From a virus: DNA of 47,171 nucleotides. The position numbers and the translations under genes are program-made. The notes beneath the pieces were generated by a model, which saw nothing but the letters and a program-made list of their open reading frames with translations, made no database searches and was not told where the DNA came from. Below, piece by piece: positions 24,876-32,821 of this stretch; the stretch's first letter is position 1; the number at the start of each line of letters is the position of its first letter. Where the stretch lies: positions 1 through 47,171 of IMG/VR virus record IMGVR_UViG_3300044640_001077; one strand, given 5' to 3'.

Positions 24876-26336
24876 CTATTCTGTTGGCTGAACTTCTGCG
24901 GGTGCTTCCAATACTGCTTTCACGCCTGTTCTGAAACGAGAGTCACTGTCGAATTTTAGCTCGTCTTTATCCGCGCTTGCGTTGTCGTCAACGATCTCCT
25001 GCAACACTTCTTCGGGGTCGGAACCGTGTTCGCGTATTACGCTCGAGCGGCTCTTGAATCCATTCCGAACCGCTTCCGCAGCAGCTGCTATCTCTTTTGT
25101 CGGATCAATCATCTCACGGCTAGGTGTCGTCCACGATGCGGTAACGGGTGAACTAATCTTACCCGCAATGAACATCTGTGTAGTGAACCACTCCCACGCC
25201 ACGTTGCAGAGCATAGGAATTATCATGCGCGATTGCCACTTGTAAATGTTCCTGTGCATCTCAATCCATCCCATACGTCCTGAACTGAAATTCACATTTG
25301 AATAGTCACCTGTCAAAACCTCGTAAGTGATACCATAACCTGCAGCGATTCCACGTAACAGCGTCCGAGTGTACTCATCGTACCCCTCAGCAGGGGGAGG
25401 TGCAGCAAACGACATTGTTTGCCCCGGTGCTAAATACTCAATCATTCCCGGCTCAACCTGCCCGGCACGGTCAGCGTTCTTTGATCCGCTTACCAAACCG
25501 TCACCGGTTGAGTTAACGAACACAGCGAAGCACGCTGCTATCTTTTGACGGATAAGTTGCGCATCTTCGTACTCGTCAAAGTCGAACATTCGCATCATTG
25601 ACGCAACGCCAAATGGAGTGCCGCGAACTTGCTCAGGTCGCTTCATCATATATACATGAGTGAACTCACTTATTGGGTAACGCTGAGATGTTGGGAACAT
25701 TCGGAACGTATCACCTGGATGTTGGTCAAACATCCAATACGCAACCTTGTTCCCCTTGGCATCGAATTCAACACCTTGAACCCAACGAGAACCATCGGCT
25801 CCTGTTCCGTTCTTATTTGTGTCGATATAGTCGCCCTCAACTACCTGCAGTTGAAGCTTGTGTTTTCCTGTTCTTCGCTTGCGTATGATTGCCTCTCCAC
25901 TCTCGGCAACTGTTCGCATCACCAAGCCCTGCAATCCATAGAAGTCATGCACTCCGTCAAAATCACACTCTGTTGATTCCGCCCAGTCCTTCCATGCCGA
26001 AACGATGCGCTGCTTTGCTCTGCCCTTCTCCACATTCGGACGAGGACGAATACCTGTTCCAATCGTGTTCGACTCGATAGCGTCAATCGCTCGAGCTGCG
26101 TAAGGGAAGTTCCTCACCAAATCTCGGCTGCGCTCTCGCAGCTTATGAAGCGCAAGCTCAGCCTCCGCGTTCTGACTCGTTCCTGAAGCAACCCAACCGT
26201 CAGTTCTCCTGCCGTTTGAGGCTGCGTTGTATTTACGCTGCTGATCCACAAGGATAGACTGAGCCATCCTGAAACGCTCGCGTTCAAATGCCGCTTTCGG
26301 ACTAAAGAAACCAATCGCTTTGTCTACTATATTCAT
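24876..26336 (-). CDS. Portal protein (lambda gpB family)
   Basis: 486 aa. Typical elements: RDLVRNFPYAARAIDAIESNTIGTGIRP, DWAESTECDFDGVHDFYGLQ, VAESGEAIIRKR, LQVVEGDYIDT, EFTHVYMMKRPEQVRGTPFGVASMMRM and LTGDYSNVNFSSGRMGWIEMHR. Forms the dodecameric DNA channel of the head. It follows gpW-like by 6 nt. Confidence 0.95.
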   Translation of the reverse strand: MNIVDKAIGFFSPKAAFERERFRMAQSILVDQQRKYNAASNGRRTDGWVASGTSQNAEAELALHKLRERSRDLVRNFPYAARAIDAIESNTIGTGIRPRPNVEKGRAKQRIVSAWKDWAESTECDFDGVHDFYGLQGLVMRTVAESGEAIIRKRRTGKHKLQLQVVEGDYIDTNKNGTGADGSRWVQGVEFDAKGNKVAYWMFDQHPGDTFRMFPTSQRYPISEFTHVYMMKRPEQVRGTPFGVASMMRMFDFDEYEDAQLIRQKIAACFAVFVNSTGDGLVSGSKNADRAGQVEPGMIEYLAPGQTMSFAAPPPAEGYDEYTRTLLRGIAAGYGITYEVLTGDYSNVNFSSGRMGWIEMHRNIYKWQSRMIIPMLCNVAWEWFTTQMFIAGKISSPVTASWTTPSREMIDPTKEIAAAAEAVRNGFKSRSSVIREHGSDPEEVLQEIVDDNASADKDELKFDSDSRFRTGVKAVLEAPAEVQPTE

Positions 26337-26342
26337 AGCCGT

Positions 26343-26558
26343 TTAATTAAACCCCTTTTTAAAACTCGCGAACACGCGCGTAGTATTCTCTTCCTTCAAG
26401 CCCAAGTTCTCTTTGATAAGGTCGCGAATACGAATCATCTCATCTAATGACCTGTAAGCAACACGCTTGTCACCGTACCAACACTCTCGTGCTCCTGTAG
26501 CAATGGCTGCGTTAATAGCTGTAAGGTTCGCTTGCGTAAATTCCGGTGTATCTGCCAT
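26343..26558 (-). CDS. Head-tail joining protein gpW-like
   Basis: 71 aa. FTQANLTAINAAIATGARECWYGDKRVAYRSLDEMIRIRDLIKE is the lambda gpW pattern. gpW adapts the portal after DNA packaging. The start is 4 nt after a TATATTTG box. Confidence 0.9.
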   Translation of the reverse strand: MADTPEFTQANLTAINAAIATGARECWYGDKRVAYRSLDEMIRIRDLIKENLGLKEENTTRVFASFKKGFN

Positions 26559-26562
26559 GAGT

Positions 26563-26595
26563 CAAATATAAACCTTTTATTGGTTCAATCCCAAA
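26563..26595 (-). promoter_or_regulatory. Putative promoter for gpW-portal-capsid genes
   Basis: On the minus strand TTTG (26595-26592), 21-nt spacer, TATATTTG (26570-26563), then 4 nt to the ATG. This matches the Bacteroidetes consensus and would give an almost leaderless mRNA. It lies inside the intergenic end of the preceding gene. Confidence 0.5.
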
Positions 26596-26825
26596 GCTCG
26601 AATGATTTCCCATGTCACAAGCTCCACCCGACCATCGTCCTCGAGATTCTTCGCTTTGATCCTGTCCTTCTGTGTTCTAAACCATCTGAACGATGCGCGT
26701 ACCTGTTCCTCGGAGTCGCCCTTGCAGATGCCTCCTTCAAATGGAACGACCCGAGATGTCTTACGCTTATCGCCCTCAGTAATCCGCACCGTACCCCTTA
26801 GAAGATACATTTTGTCGTTTGCCAT
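26577..26825 (-). CDS. Phage protein of unknown function
   Basis: 82 aa. Basic and compact (YLLRGTVRITEGDKRKTSRVVPFEG, ASFRWFRTQKDR). It sits between terminase and gpW. The first codons overlap the end of the previous gene by 49 nt; a start at 26810 (MYLLRG) would shorten the overlap. Not recognised. Confidence 0.6.
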   Translation of the reverse strand: MANDKMYLLRGTVRITEGDKRKTSRVVPFEGGICKGDSEEQVRASFRWFRTQKDRIKAKNLEDDGRVELVTWEIIRALGLNQ

Positions 26826-26976
26826 AGTCGTTGCTCATTCGCCCTATCGTATGCCAATCGGCACGATCGTGTCTGTTTTTAAATTTCTCAATTACCGCAG
26901 CCTCATCTACGTGAGGCAATACGAAGATTTGAGTGTTCGCGTCCAATTGGATGCGCTTAAGTTGTTTGTGTTCCAT
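26776..26976 (-). CDS. Phage protein of unknown function
   Basis: 66 aa from the ATG at 26976, 10 nt after the terminase stop; a longer in-frame start would overlap terminase by 53 nt. Hydrophilic, with EHKQLKRIQLDANTQIFVLP and EKFKNRHDRADWHTIGR. No family recognised; the 3' end overlaps the next gene. Confidence 0.55.
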   Translation of the reverse strand: MEHKQLKRIQLDANTQIFVLPHVDEAAVIEKFKNRHDRADWHTIGRMSNDYGKRQNVSSKGYGADY

Positions 26977-26986
26977 ATAAATCGGG

Positions 26987-28816
26987 TTATCTGTTCCAAA
27001 ACGTTGACTTCCGTATCTTTGGCTTATCCTCCTGCCCACTCACACCTGCGATAATATCGAAGTGCTCATCCGCAAATCTGTCTATCCCGACCACTGCCGC
27101 TGCTGCTCTCGCATACACCCGGCAATCCAATGGTTCATTCCTCTCAAACTTCTTCACCCACTCGTAAACCTTGAACCCTTTTCTATCTATTTTGAACTGC
27201 AACTCCTCGGCTGTGATGCCTTTGAAGTAGTGCTGCTCGTATTCCGGGAAGTGGCAATAACCCGGTGGGATATCGCCTCCTTCTGCAATCTCTTGTTTCA
27301 ACCATCCGTATAGCTCGGACTTCAACAGCGATACGCCCACTCCGTAAACGCCAACAGATCCAATCTTCTTTCCTTCTCGGGTGATGTGTACCGACTTCGG
27401 TGGGCGAAGAATCATCTGCAACCTGTCGTCACCCTTCACAGGAATAACGCGTGTCGCATCGAACCTTTGACAGAAGTTATAAACGTGAGTGGTGTTGTAT
27501 CCGGTATCAACTGCCATCATGTGCATAGACAACCGAAGTCCGTCCTCGCGCTGCCACGTCTCGCCAACCACCTTCGCCAACTCGTCCCACACATCAACCT
27601 TTGAAGTCTCCCCCATCAGCACGCGATAGTCCAAAGAGTAGGTGCGCTTTCCCTTACACCATCCGACAATCTCCAACTCGAGCCTGTCCTTCTGAACGTC
27701 CACCCCGGCTGTAATAAAACATACGCCCTTTGGTGGAGTATTGAATGTGTAATCCTCGCGCCTGTTGTATAGGTTCATGTACGCAGGTGCTTCTCCCTTC
27801 TCCTTCCAAGTCTCACCCAACACGGTGTTCACAAACGTTTTCAGCTTGTTTACATCGCCCTGCGCTTTACTCCAATCCTCAGCAGCTTGCGCCCAGCTAT
27901 ACCAACCATAAGGCGAGTACAACGAGTTGATGTGATAACCGACCTTGTTCGGGTTTTCGTTGTTCGGCTCCTTCGGTACCCAACACCCCTCTGCAAGCAT
28001 CTCTGTCTTGAATCGCTCCTCAATGAGCTCCTCGCACGATTCACACTGATACCGCGCTGTGTGATACAGACCCGACTGCCAACGCAGTTGCGACCACTTC
28101 AATACCTGCATAGCCCCACAATGAGGACACGGCACATTGAAGTACCGTTGGTCGGTCATCATGAACTCGTTCTCCACAACCGACTTTCCCTCAACCGTTG
28201 GAGTGCTGACTATGAATATCTTCTTCTTCGCAAACGTCCGCGTTCTAGCTCGAGCCAAGTCTATTGGCGAACCCTCTCCGTCAAGATCAATCGGATAACC
28301 GTCTGCCTCATCGAGAAACAAATTCCGCACCGGCATGGAACGAAGCCCAACAGCGGAGTTTGCTCCAGTCATCACCAACACCCCACCGGGGAACGCCTTG
28401 CTTCGTGCCGTGTTGTCGCTGTCCCTAGAGCGAGCAGGCGCAATCTTCTCCCGAAGGCGTGGTGTCGCCTCAATCATAGGGTCGATACGAATCTTTGAGT
28501 TTCGTTTCACCGTGTCGTCCGTTGGCATCACCATCAGCGTGGGTGCCGGGGCAACGTCAATGATGTACCCAACCCAATTATTACCCGCTTCTGTGAACCC
28601 AAGCTGCGCTCCCTTCATCACTACGATTTCCTGAGTGGGATCGTTCGCGCTCAGCCTGTCCATAATCTCCTTTAGGTAAGGCGCACGCGAAGTACGCCAC
28701 AGCCCCGGTTCAGACGAGGCGGTTGGTGAAAGAACCCGGAACCTGTCGGACCACTCGCTTACCGTTAGTCGTGGCTCCGGCCTTAGCCCATCTAAAAACC
28801 CGCTGATAATGTCCAT
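26987..28816 (-). CDS. Terminase large subunit (lambda gpA family)
   Basis: 609 aa. Packaging ATPase: LTVSEWSDRFRVLSP, variant Walker A VVMKGAQLGFTEA, Walker B NLFLDEADGYP, coupling motif FIVSTPTVEG. A zinc-binding pair CPHCG / CESC lies near 235-260. The nuclease part contains ITAGVDVQKDRLELEIVGW (metal-binding D) and AVDTGYNTTHVYNFC. GpA-type terminases usually cut at cos sites, so cohesive ends are expected. One nt after the small subunit. Confidence 0.96.
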   Translation of the reverse strand: MDIISGFLDGLRPEPRLTVSEWSDRFRVLSPTASSEPGLWRTSRAPYLKEIMDRLSANDPTQEIVVMKGAQLGFTEAGNNWVGYIIDVAPAPTLMVMPTDDTVKRNSKIRIDPMIEATPRLREKIAPARSRDSDNTARSKAFPGGVLVMTGANSAVGLRSMPVRNLFLDEADGYPIDLDGEGSPIDLARARTRTFAKKKIFIVSTPTVEGKSVVENEFMMTDQRYFNVPCPHCGAMQVLKWSQLRWQSGLYHTARYQCESCEELIEERFKTEMLAEGCWVPKEPNNENPNKVGYHINSLYSPYGWYSWAQAAEDWSKAQGDVNKLKTFVNTVLGETWKEKGEAPAYMNLYNRREDYTFNTPPKGVCFITAGVDVQKDRLELEIVGWCKGKRTYSLDYRVLMGETSKVDVWDELAKVVGETWQREDGLRLSMHMMAVDTGYNTTHVYNFCQRFDATRVIPVKGDDRLQMILRPPKSVHITREGKKIGSVGVYGVGVSLLKSELYGWLKQEIAEGGDIPPGYCHFPEYEQHYFKGITAEELQFKIDRKGFKVYEWVKKFERNEPLDCRVYARAAAAVVGIDRFADEHFDIIAGVSGQEDKPKIRKSTFWNR

Positions 28817-29395
28817 TTATCTTTTTGTAATGTCGCGTTTTTGAATATCGGAAAGCTGCTCCAATGCATCGGATATCGCATCGAATAAAATCTTGTGAGC
28901 ATCGTTTCGCGATCGGGCTGCGAGTACATTGTCAATCACCCGGTCCGGAATTGCCTGCAAAGCCGAACGAACTTCCTGCCCAGCCTCAAAAAGCGTCTTG
29001 TATACGAACTGCTTGTCAACGAGCGATCCTTGCTTTTCCTTCATTTGAAGTTCAAGAATCTTCGCTTTATATACAGCCTGCGCTCTCCGAGCTGCCGCAA
29101 GCGAAGTGTCTGTCGTTTGATTCGTAGAAGGTGGAGCGACAGCGTCTTCAATAGGTTGAGGAGCGGCACTATAAACCGTTGCACGACCTCCGGACTGAGT
29201 CACACGCTCGTAACTCGGATCGTACGACTTAGCCCACTCAGCGTTCGCGATTGACGGGATGATGTACGGCTTGCCGTTGGCATCATACACTACACCGCGC
29301 ACAATCTTCTCGGCCTTGATGGCTTTCCGAACAGCGGTATCTGACGTTCCTATGCGCCTGCCGTATTCTCTCAACGATATGCGTTCTTCGCTCAT
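28817..29395 (-). CDS. Terminase small subunit (Nu1-like, putative)
   Basis: 192 aa. The N-terminus is an HTH (ISLREYGRRIGTSDTAVRKAIKAEKIV), as in lambda Nu1; the C-terminal helical half (ARRAQAVYKAKILELQMKEKQGSLVDKQFV, QEVRSALQAIPDRVIDN) is typical of small terminase and phage terminase-like proteins. It recognises packaging sites on DNA. Ends 1 nt before the large subunit. Confidence 0.85.
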   Translation of the reverse strand: MSEERISLREYGRRIGTSDTAVRKAIKAEKIVRGVVYDANGKPYIIPSIANAEWAKSYDPSYERVTQSGGRATVYSAAPQPIEDAVAPPSTNQTTDTSLAAARRAQAVYKAKILELQMKEKQGSLVDKQFVYKTLFEAGQEVRSALQAIPDRVIDNVLAARSRNDAHKILFDAISDALEQLSDIQKRDITKR

Positions 29396-29406
29396 TTCAA
29401 TGTTTG

Positions 29407-29414
29407 CAAATATA
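29407..29414 (-). promoter_or_regulatory. TATATTTG box upstream of the terminase operon
   Basis: Minus-strand TATATTTG, 11 nt before the ATG at 29395. A proper -33 element is not seen. It may drive the terminase operon. Confidence 0.35.
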
Positions 29415-29461
29415 CTTGGTACGATACATTAGCCATAATATTCCACTTGTAATCAAACATG

Positions 29462-30091
29462 TTATTGTTGGTCTATCAGTTTAACAATTGCCTCACTTAT
29501 GTTCTCGTCTATTTTTTCAAGTGCAGATTTTACTTTGAAAAAATTTTTTTCTGACAGTTTTATTTTCAGAATCATGATGTCTTCCAAATTATCAATATCA
29601 ACTTCTGAGTTAGTATATGTACGAATGTGGGAAGCTACATTGACAACGCTTTCAGGTTCCAGTGATCCGCTCGGAAGTATATCCGCTGCATCCTTTAGCA
29701 GCGCGTCCAACTCCTGCTCATCAAATCCGATGACTGAAATATCGAAGTCCAATTCAGCAAGGGTGCTTATCTCGTTGCTTAGCTTTTCAAAGTCCCATCC
29801 CGAATTCAGGGCAAGTTTGTTGTCAGCAAGAACAAGAGCATTTGCTTCTCGTTCAGAAAGGTGGTCAAGGACGATGGTAGGAACTTCTTTAAGTTTTAGC
29901 TGCTTGGCAGCCAATACGCGCCCATGACCGGCAATGATTGTAAAATCCGAACGTATCAGTGCCGGATTCACAAACCCGAACTTTTCAATAGATGTAGCAA
30001 TCTGACCGACTTGGTTCTCTGAATGCGTCCTAGCGTTTTGCGCATACGGAATAAGCGCATCCGTCTTTTTGTATTCTATCTTGAACTTCAT
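29462..30091 (-). CDS. ParB/Sulfiredoxin-fold phage protein
   Basis: 209 aa from the ATG at 30091; a longer frame is basic and unlike the family. KTDALIPYAQNARTHSENQVGQIATSI, FGFVNPALIRSDFTIIAGHGRVLAAKQL (GHGR at 55-58) is the ParB N-terminal nuclease/CTPase-like fold, as seen in phage proteins that lie next to terminases and methyltransferases. Role could be DNA modification, nicking or partition; sequence does not decide. The C-terminal 70 residues are charged and unknown. Confidence 0.8.
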   Translation of the reverse strand: MKFKIEYKKTDALIPYAQNARTHSENQVGQIATSIEKFGFVNPALIRSDFTIIAGHGRVLAAKQLKLKEVPTIVLDHLSEREANALVLADNKLALNSGWDFEKLSNEISTLAELDFDISVIGFDEQELDALLKDAADILPSGSLEPESVVNVASHIRTYTNSEVDIDNLEDIMILKIKLSEKNFFKVKSALEKIDENISEAIVKLIDQQ

Positions 30092-30373
30092 GGCATGCAA
30101 GGTAATAAAAGTTTGCGAACCCGCAAACCTTAGTACCTTATTTTTGCGCCACCGCCTGAATTTCAAATACAAACGATGTGCGAACGTGGCAAACCCGTGA
30201 ATGGAGGTGGGTTACCGCAACCCAAAATCCAACTCTGCAACTGCTGAAAACTCGGGGTGTTCCCACCCGCAGTAGGGCTTATGGGGAAGAACCTAAGGTT
30301 TTTGCAGGGCAGTTTTTTCGCGCATTTGAAGGCTTTTGCAAGCCTTTTGTAAGCCTTGTGTAAATGAATGTAG
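30092..30373. other. Non-coding gap with hairpins
   Basis: 282 bp without a convincing gene. GTTTGCG-AACC-CGCAAAC (30111-30128) is followed on the minus strand by TTTTATT and looks like a terminator just before the ParB gene. Near 30330-30350 AAGGCTT-TTGC-AAGCCTT, with a third GCCTT copy, lies just after the gpZ stop. A GGGTT...AACCC hairpin lies between. Packaging sites could lie here or just upstream of the terminase genes; none can be called. Confidence 0.5.
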
Positions 30374-31024
30374 TTAATCCCTGCGAGATAGTAAGCGCGA
30401 GGCTTCGTGTTGTAGACGTGCAGGGAAGTCTCTCTCTAGCAACAATGTGAGGTTCTTAATCACAGCATTGTTCTGCATCATCTTGGGTACTGATGATGTA
30501 GTGAGCTCGTTAATGGCAAGGTCATTGCCTTTTTTAACCAGACGCTTCTCTCGGAAGTCGAAGCCGTTCCCGCTGTACTTTCCGCGTGCAAATACACCGG
30601 TATGTCCACTGTCCATGGTAGCAATGAAAGCCCCCTTGATAATCTTCCGTTGTCCCATTACGTCAACACTTACTCCTCCACCTTTTAACTTTCTTGAACC
30701 ATGTGCTCCTCTTACATACGTGAAATTCTGGCGTGCTCCAAATGCAATGAGAGGCAGAGGCCTTCCGGTAGCTATGAGCATACCTTCGGTGAACGTGCGA
30801 GACGTCTTGTTGATAGACAGTCCTGCTTTAAGCTCCTTAGCCTTGACGTTGTACTCTTGACGTATTTCACGAGAGGCAGCAGTTTTCGCTTTGGCGAGCG
30901 TGTGGTTTATAGCGCGCGCTATTGCAAGGTTTATTTTGGCGTTTGATCTTGGGTTTGAAACGTCATAAAATTCTCTACGAATTTGGTCGATAGCCGGATT
31001 GATGTCTATGTAGAAGTCTGCCAT
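30374..31024 (-). CDS. Minor tail protein Z-like
   Basis: 216 aa. Elements of the lambda gpZ / prophage minor tail family: NLAIARAINHTLAKAKTAASREIRQEYNVKAKELKAGLSI, ARGKYSGNGFDFREKRL, and the end LTLLLERDFPARLQHEASRLL. gpZ binds tail to head in lambda. Odd location: upstream of ParB and terminase, not between portal and tail genes. Confidence 0.75.
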   Translation of the reverse strand: MADFYIDINPAIDQIRREFYDVSNPRSNAKINLAIARAINHTLAKAKTAASREIRQEYNVKAKELKAGLSINKTSRTFTEGMLIATGRPLPLIAFGARQNFTYVRGAHGSRKLKGGGVSVDVMGQRKIIKGAFIATMDSGHTGVFARGKYSGNGFDFREKRLVKKGNDLAINELTTSSVPKMMQNNAVIKNLTLLLERDFPARLQHEASRLLSRRD

Positions 31025-31028
31025 AATC

Positions 31029-31036
31029 CAAATATA
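31029..31036 (-). promoter_or_regulatory. TATATTTG box 4 nt before the gpZ-like start
   Basis: TATATTTG on the minus strand ends 4 nt before ATG 31024. A degenerate -33 (CTTG) lies 19 nt further upstream. It has the same geometry as the boxes at 14980 and 26563. Confidence 0.4.
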
Positions 31037-31060
31037 CGCTACGAAAACATGAATCCAAGC

Positions 31061-31343
31061 GTAAACAAATGTAAGTCTCTGATAATGCGAGAGAAATAAA
31101 AAATCTGTTTACAAAATCGCTGTTTTGTTTACACCTTGTTTACGCCTAAACCCCTGATTTTGCTGATGTATTATATATATGTAAACAGGTAAACAGAAAT
31201 ATATATATACACATACGTGTGTGTGCGCATGCGCGTGTGCGTATGTGTGCGTGTGTGTGAGTAGGGTTGTATATTTTTTCTGTTTACGTTTACAAATTGG
31301 ATAAGTTTCTGAAAATCAATAGTGATTGTGTAAACGTGTAAAC
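31061..31343. repeat. Ten-copy GTAAAC/GTTTAC iteron cluster, candidate replication origin
   Basis: GTAAAC starts at 31061, 31181, 31189, 31330 and 31338; GTTTAC starts at 31107, 31127, 31138, 31282 and 31288. Most copies extend to TGTTTAC(A/G). They occur in close pairs 6-11 nt apart, in alternating orientation, around an AT-run (TTATATATAT) and a Z-DNA-like tract. About 0.1-0.2 copies would be expected by chance in 283 bp. This is the largest gap in the early region and separates late from early genes. Confidence 0.7.
31199..31259. repeat. 61-bp perfect alternating purine-pyrimidine tract
   Basis: From (AT)n through (GT)n and GCGCATGCGC, purine and pyrimidine alternate without a break. Arms ACACATACG (31209-31217) and CGTATGTGT (31240-31248) are inverted repeats. 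This is a classical Z-DNA and cruciform-prone element, flanked by iteron pairs. Confidence 0.85.
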
Positions 31344-31377
31344 AAAAAAAAACCCGCTGCGGTGTAGGCAACGGGTT
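31344..31377 (-). terminator. Rho-independent terminator after the 31.4-kb gene
   Basis: Minus strand AACCCG and CGGGTT pair across 15 nt, followed by a run of T. A 14-nt direct repeat GCGGTGTAGGCAAC lies inside the loop and again 33 nt further (31394-31407). Confidence 0.75.
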
Positions 31378-31406
31378 CAGTGTCGGTGATGTGCGGTGTA
31401 GGCAAC

Positions 31407-31715
31407 TTACTCGTCAGGCACAAAATGTACGATTACAGGCTTGCCGTTTCCTAAATATTTGGTGATGATTGTGCCTACATGAACCTGATGCATTCCGAAG
31501 TGGTCGGCAACTTCTCGCACCGTTACATTTGGTGTGCATACAAAATACTCGCATATATCACCCCATAGCGACATGCGCTTCCTGCGGTTATATTCTGCGT
31601 TTCGTTGGGTGTGCGGTTGCCTGCACTCGGTGCATACCCTCGACTCGTTTAGGAACGCGTGCTTGGGCTTGCTTTGGCTGCAAACGCTGCACTTTCGGGT
31701 TGGCTTAGTCGGCAT
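31407..31715 (-). CDS. Zinc-ribbon plus HTH-like small protein
   Basis: 102 aa from MPTKP (an upstream ATG at 31724 adds 3 residues). Cys pairs CSVC and CTEC in the first 35 residues form a zinc ribbon. The C-terminal half has VTVREVADHFGMHQVHVGTIITKYLG, a helix-turn-helix. Probable DNA-binding regulator. It is adjacent to the iteron region and could be its reader, but nothing proves this. Confidence 0.65.
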   Translation of the reverse strand: MPTKPTRKCSVCSQSKPKHAFLNESRVCTECRQPHTQRNAEYNRRKRMSLWGDICEYFVCTPNVTVREVADHFGMHQVHVGTIITKYLGNGKPVIVHFVPDE

Positions 31716-31742
31716 AGCTCGCATCGGTTGTAATTGTGTAAA

Positions 31743-32018
31743 TCATACGCGTTCTATTTGTATTAACAGCTTGAACTCCCGGTTGCGCTCGCGCCATTGA
31801 TTGAGCTTCTGATTCTTCCGAATGCCGTGATGACCTCGCGTGAATGGGTATCTGCGGACTAAGCAAGCTCGTGTTTGTTCAGGCTTCGGGTTTGCTTGGA
31901 GAGCGCATTGACGGTTGATTCCCATCATGGTTTTGATAAATTTGTTTGCTGATTTGTCGTGTGTGGCTTCGTGCTCGAATTCCATGAACACGGACTTGCC
32001 GATGATGCGTAATTTCAT
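31743..32018 (-). CDS. Basic protein of unknown function
   Basis: 91 aa, highly basic (RRYPFTRGHHGIRKNQKLNQWRERNREF). Begins MKLRIIGKSVFMEFE. No family recognised. In the early operon. Confidence 0.55.
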   Translation of the reverse strand: MKLRIIGKSVFMEFEHEATHDKSANKFIKTMMGINRQCALQANPKPEQTRACLVRRYPFTRGHHGIRKNQKLNQWRERNREFKLLIQIERV

Positions 32019-32028
32019 TTTGATGATA

Positions 32029-32346
32029 TTAATTGAGTGAATTGTATTTATTATTGTGATACATATTAGGACACAAGTCGTTTAGAGTGCAGATGTAAAC
32101 AGTTCCGTTCTTCCACCACTCAGCATCCATCTGATGCTCCACGGTGCAGGTGACGTTTTCGCCTTCGATTGAATTGATGCGCACACAGTCACCGTAACAG
32201 TAGCCTTGCTCCTCGAGGATAACCGCGTTCATCTGAGCGAGGCCTCCAACCTGTGGCATCCAATCGGGGAATAAACCTTGCCATGGATGCTCAGGTTCGA
32301 TTACAGCCTGTTTTGTGGCTTCAAATAGGTTGTACTGCAAAATCAT
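32029..32346 (-). CDS. Protein of unknown function
   Basis: 105 aa, coupled to radC-like gene by ATGA overlap. Begins MILQYNLFEATKQ; contains GYCYGDCVRI (likely a small beta domain) and EGENVTCTVEHQMDAEWWKNGTVYI. No function assigned. Confidence 0.55.
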   Translation of the reverse strand: MILQYNLFEATKQAVIEPEHPWQGLFPDWMPQVGGLAQMNAVILEEQGYCYGDCVRINSIEGENVTCTVEHQMDAEWWKNGTVYICTLNDLCPNMYHNNKYNSLN

Positions 32347-32780
32347 AATGCGCCTTCTCTTGCGAACGAATAATAGTCATCGCGCGTTAAAATGATGTGG
32401 TCTTTCAGATCAATCTCGAGCATTAGGAGGCATTGCTTCAACTTCTTGGTGACGCTTTCGTCCGATTGGCTCGGTTTGGTTCTTCCGCTTGGATGGTTAT
32501 GAGCTACGATTACTCCTGTTCCATTCGCAAGTAGGCACGCTTGGGCTACCATTCGCCCGCTGATTTGGGACGAGGTGATTGTTCCTTTCGATATCTCAAC
32601 GACACCAAGAACTCGGGCTGCTGTGTTCAGGATAATGGCGTAGCAGCATTCGCGCGTTTCCATGTCGCTTACGAAGTATGGTCTAAGTATGTCCACGGCA
32701 GCATCAACGCTTGTGACTTGAGGCAACTCGTTTAGGTTGGAATGGCCTGAGTAATGGATTGAGATTTGAGGTGTGTTCAT
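32343..32780 (-). CDS. RadC-like JAB/MPN-domain protein
   Basis: 145 aa. E43 in DMETRECCY, metal-binding VAHNHPSG with H94, H96 and S98, and D107 in SQSDESV give the JAMM motif of RadC. The protein has only the C-terminal domain; the HhH region of full RadC (about 220 aa) is absent. Common in phages and mobile elements; a protease- or DNA-repair-like role is unproven. Start is 14 nt downstream of a hairpin terminator. Confidence 0.85.
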   Translation of the reverse strand: MNTPQISIHYSGHSNLNELPQVTSVDAAVDILRPYFVSDMETRECCYAIILNTAARVLGVVEISKGTITSSQISGRMVAQACLLANGTGVIVAHNHPSGRTKPSQSDESVTKKLKQCLLMLEIDLKDHIILTRDDYYSFAREGAL

Positions 32781-32794
32781 TTGGAATTGATTAT

Positions 32795-32815
32795 GGGGAG
32801 GTAATTAGCCTCCCC
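32795..32815 (-). terminator. Terminator-type hairpin before radC-like gene
   Basis: GGGGAGG, a 7-nt loop, CCTCCCC, minus-strand followed by ATAATC. The same stem as after the capsid gene and at 39616-39633. Ends the transcript of the 32.9-34.8-kb accessory island. Confidence 0.5.
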
Positions 32816-32821
32816 AGTGAA

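Noticed and set aside
30178-30363. 61-aa plus ORF in the gap before the gpZ-like gene
   Set aside because: Wrong strand for the region, no start signal, and overlapped by hairpins.
31171-31371. Minus ORF with His-Thr repeats
   Set aside because: It is a translation of the alternating purine-pyrimidine tract and of the iterons.
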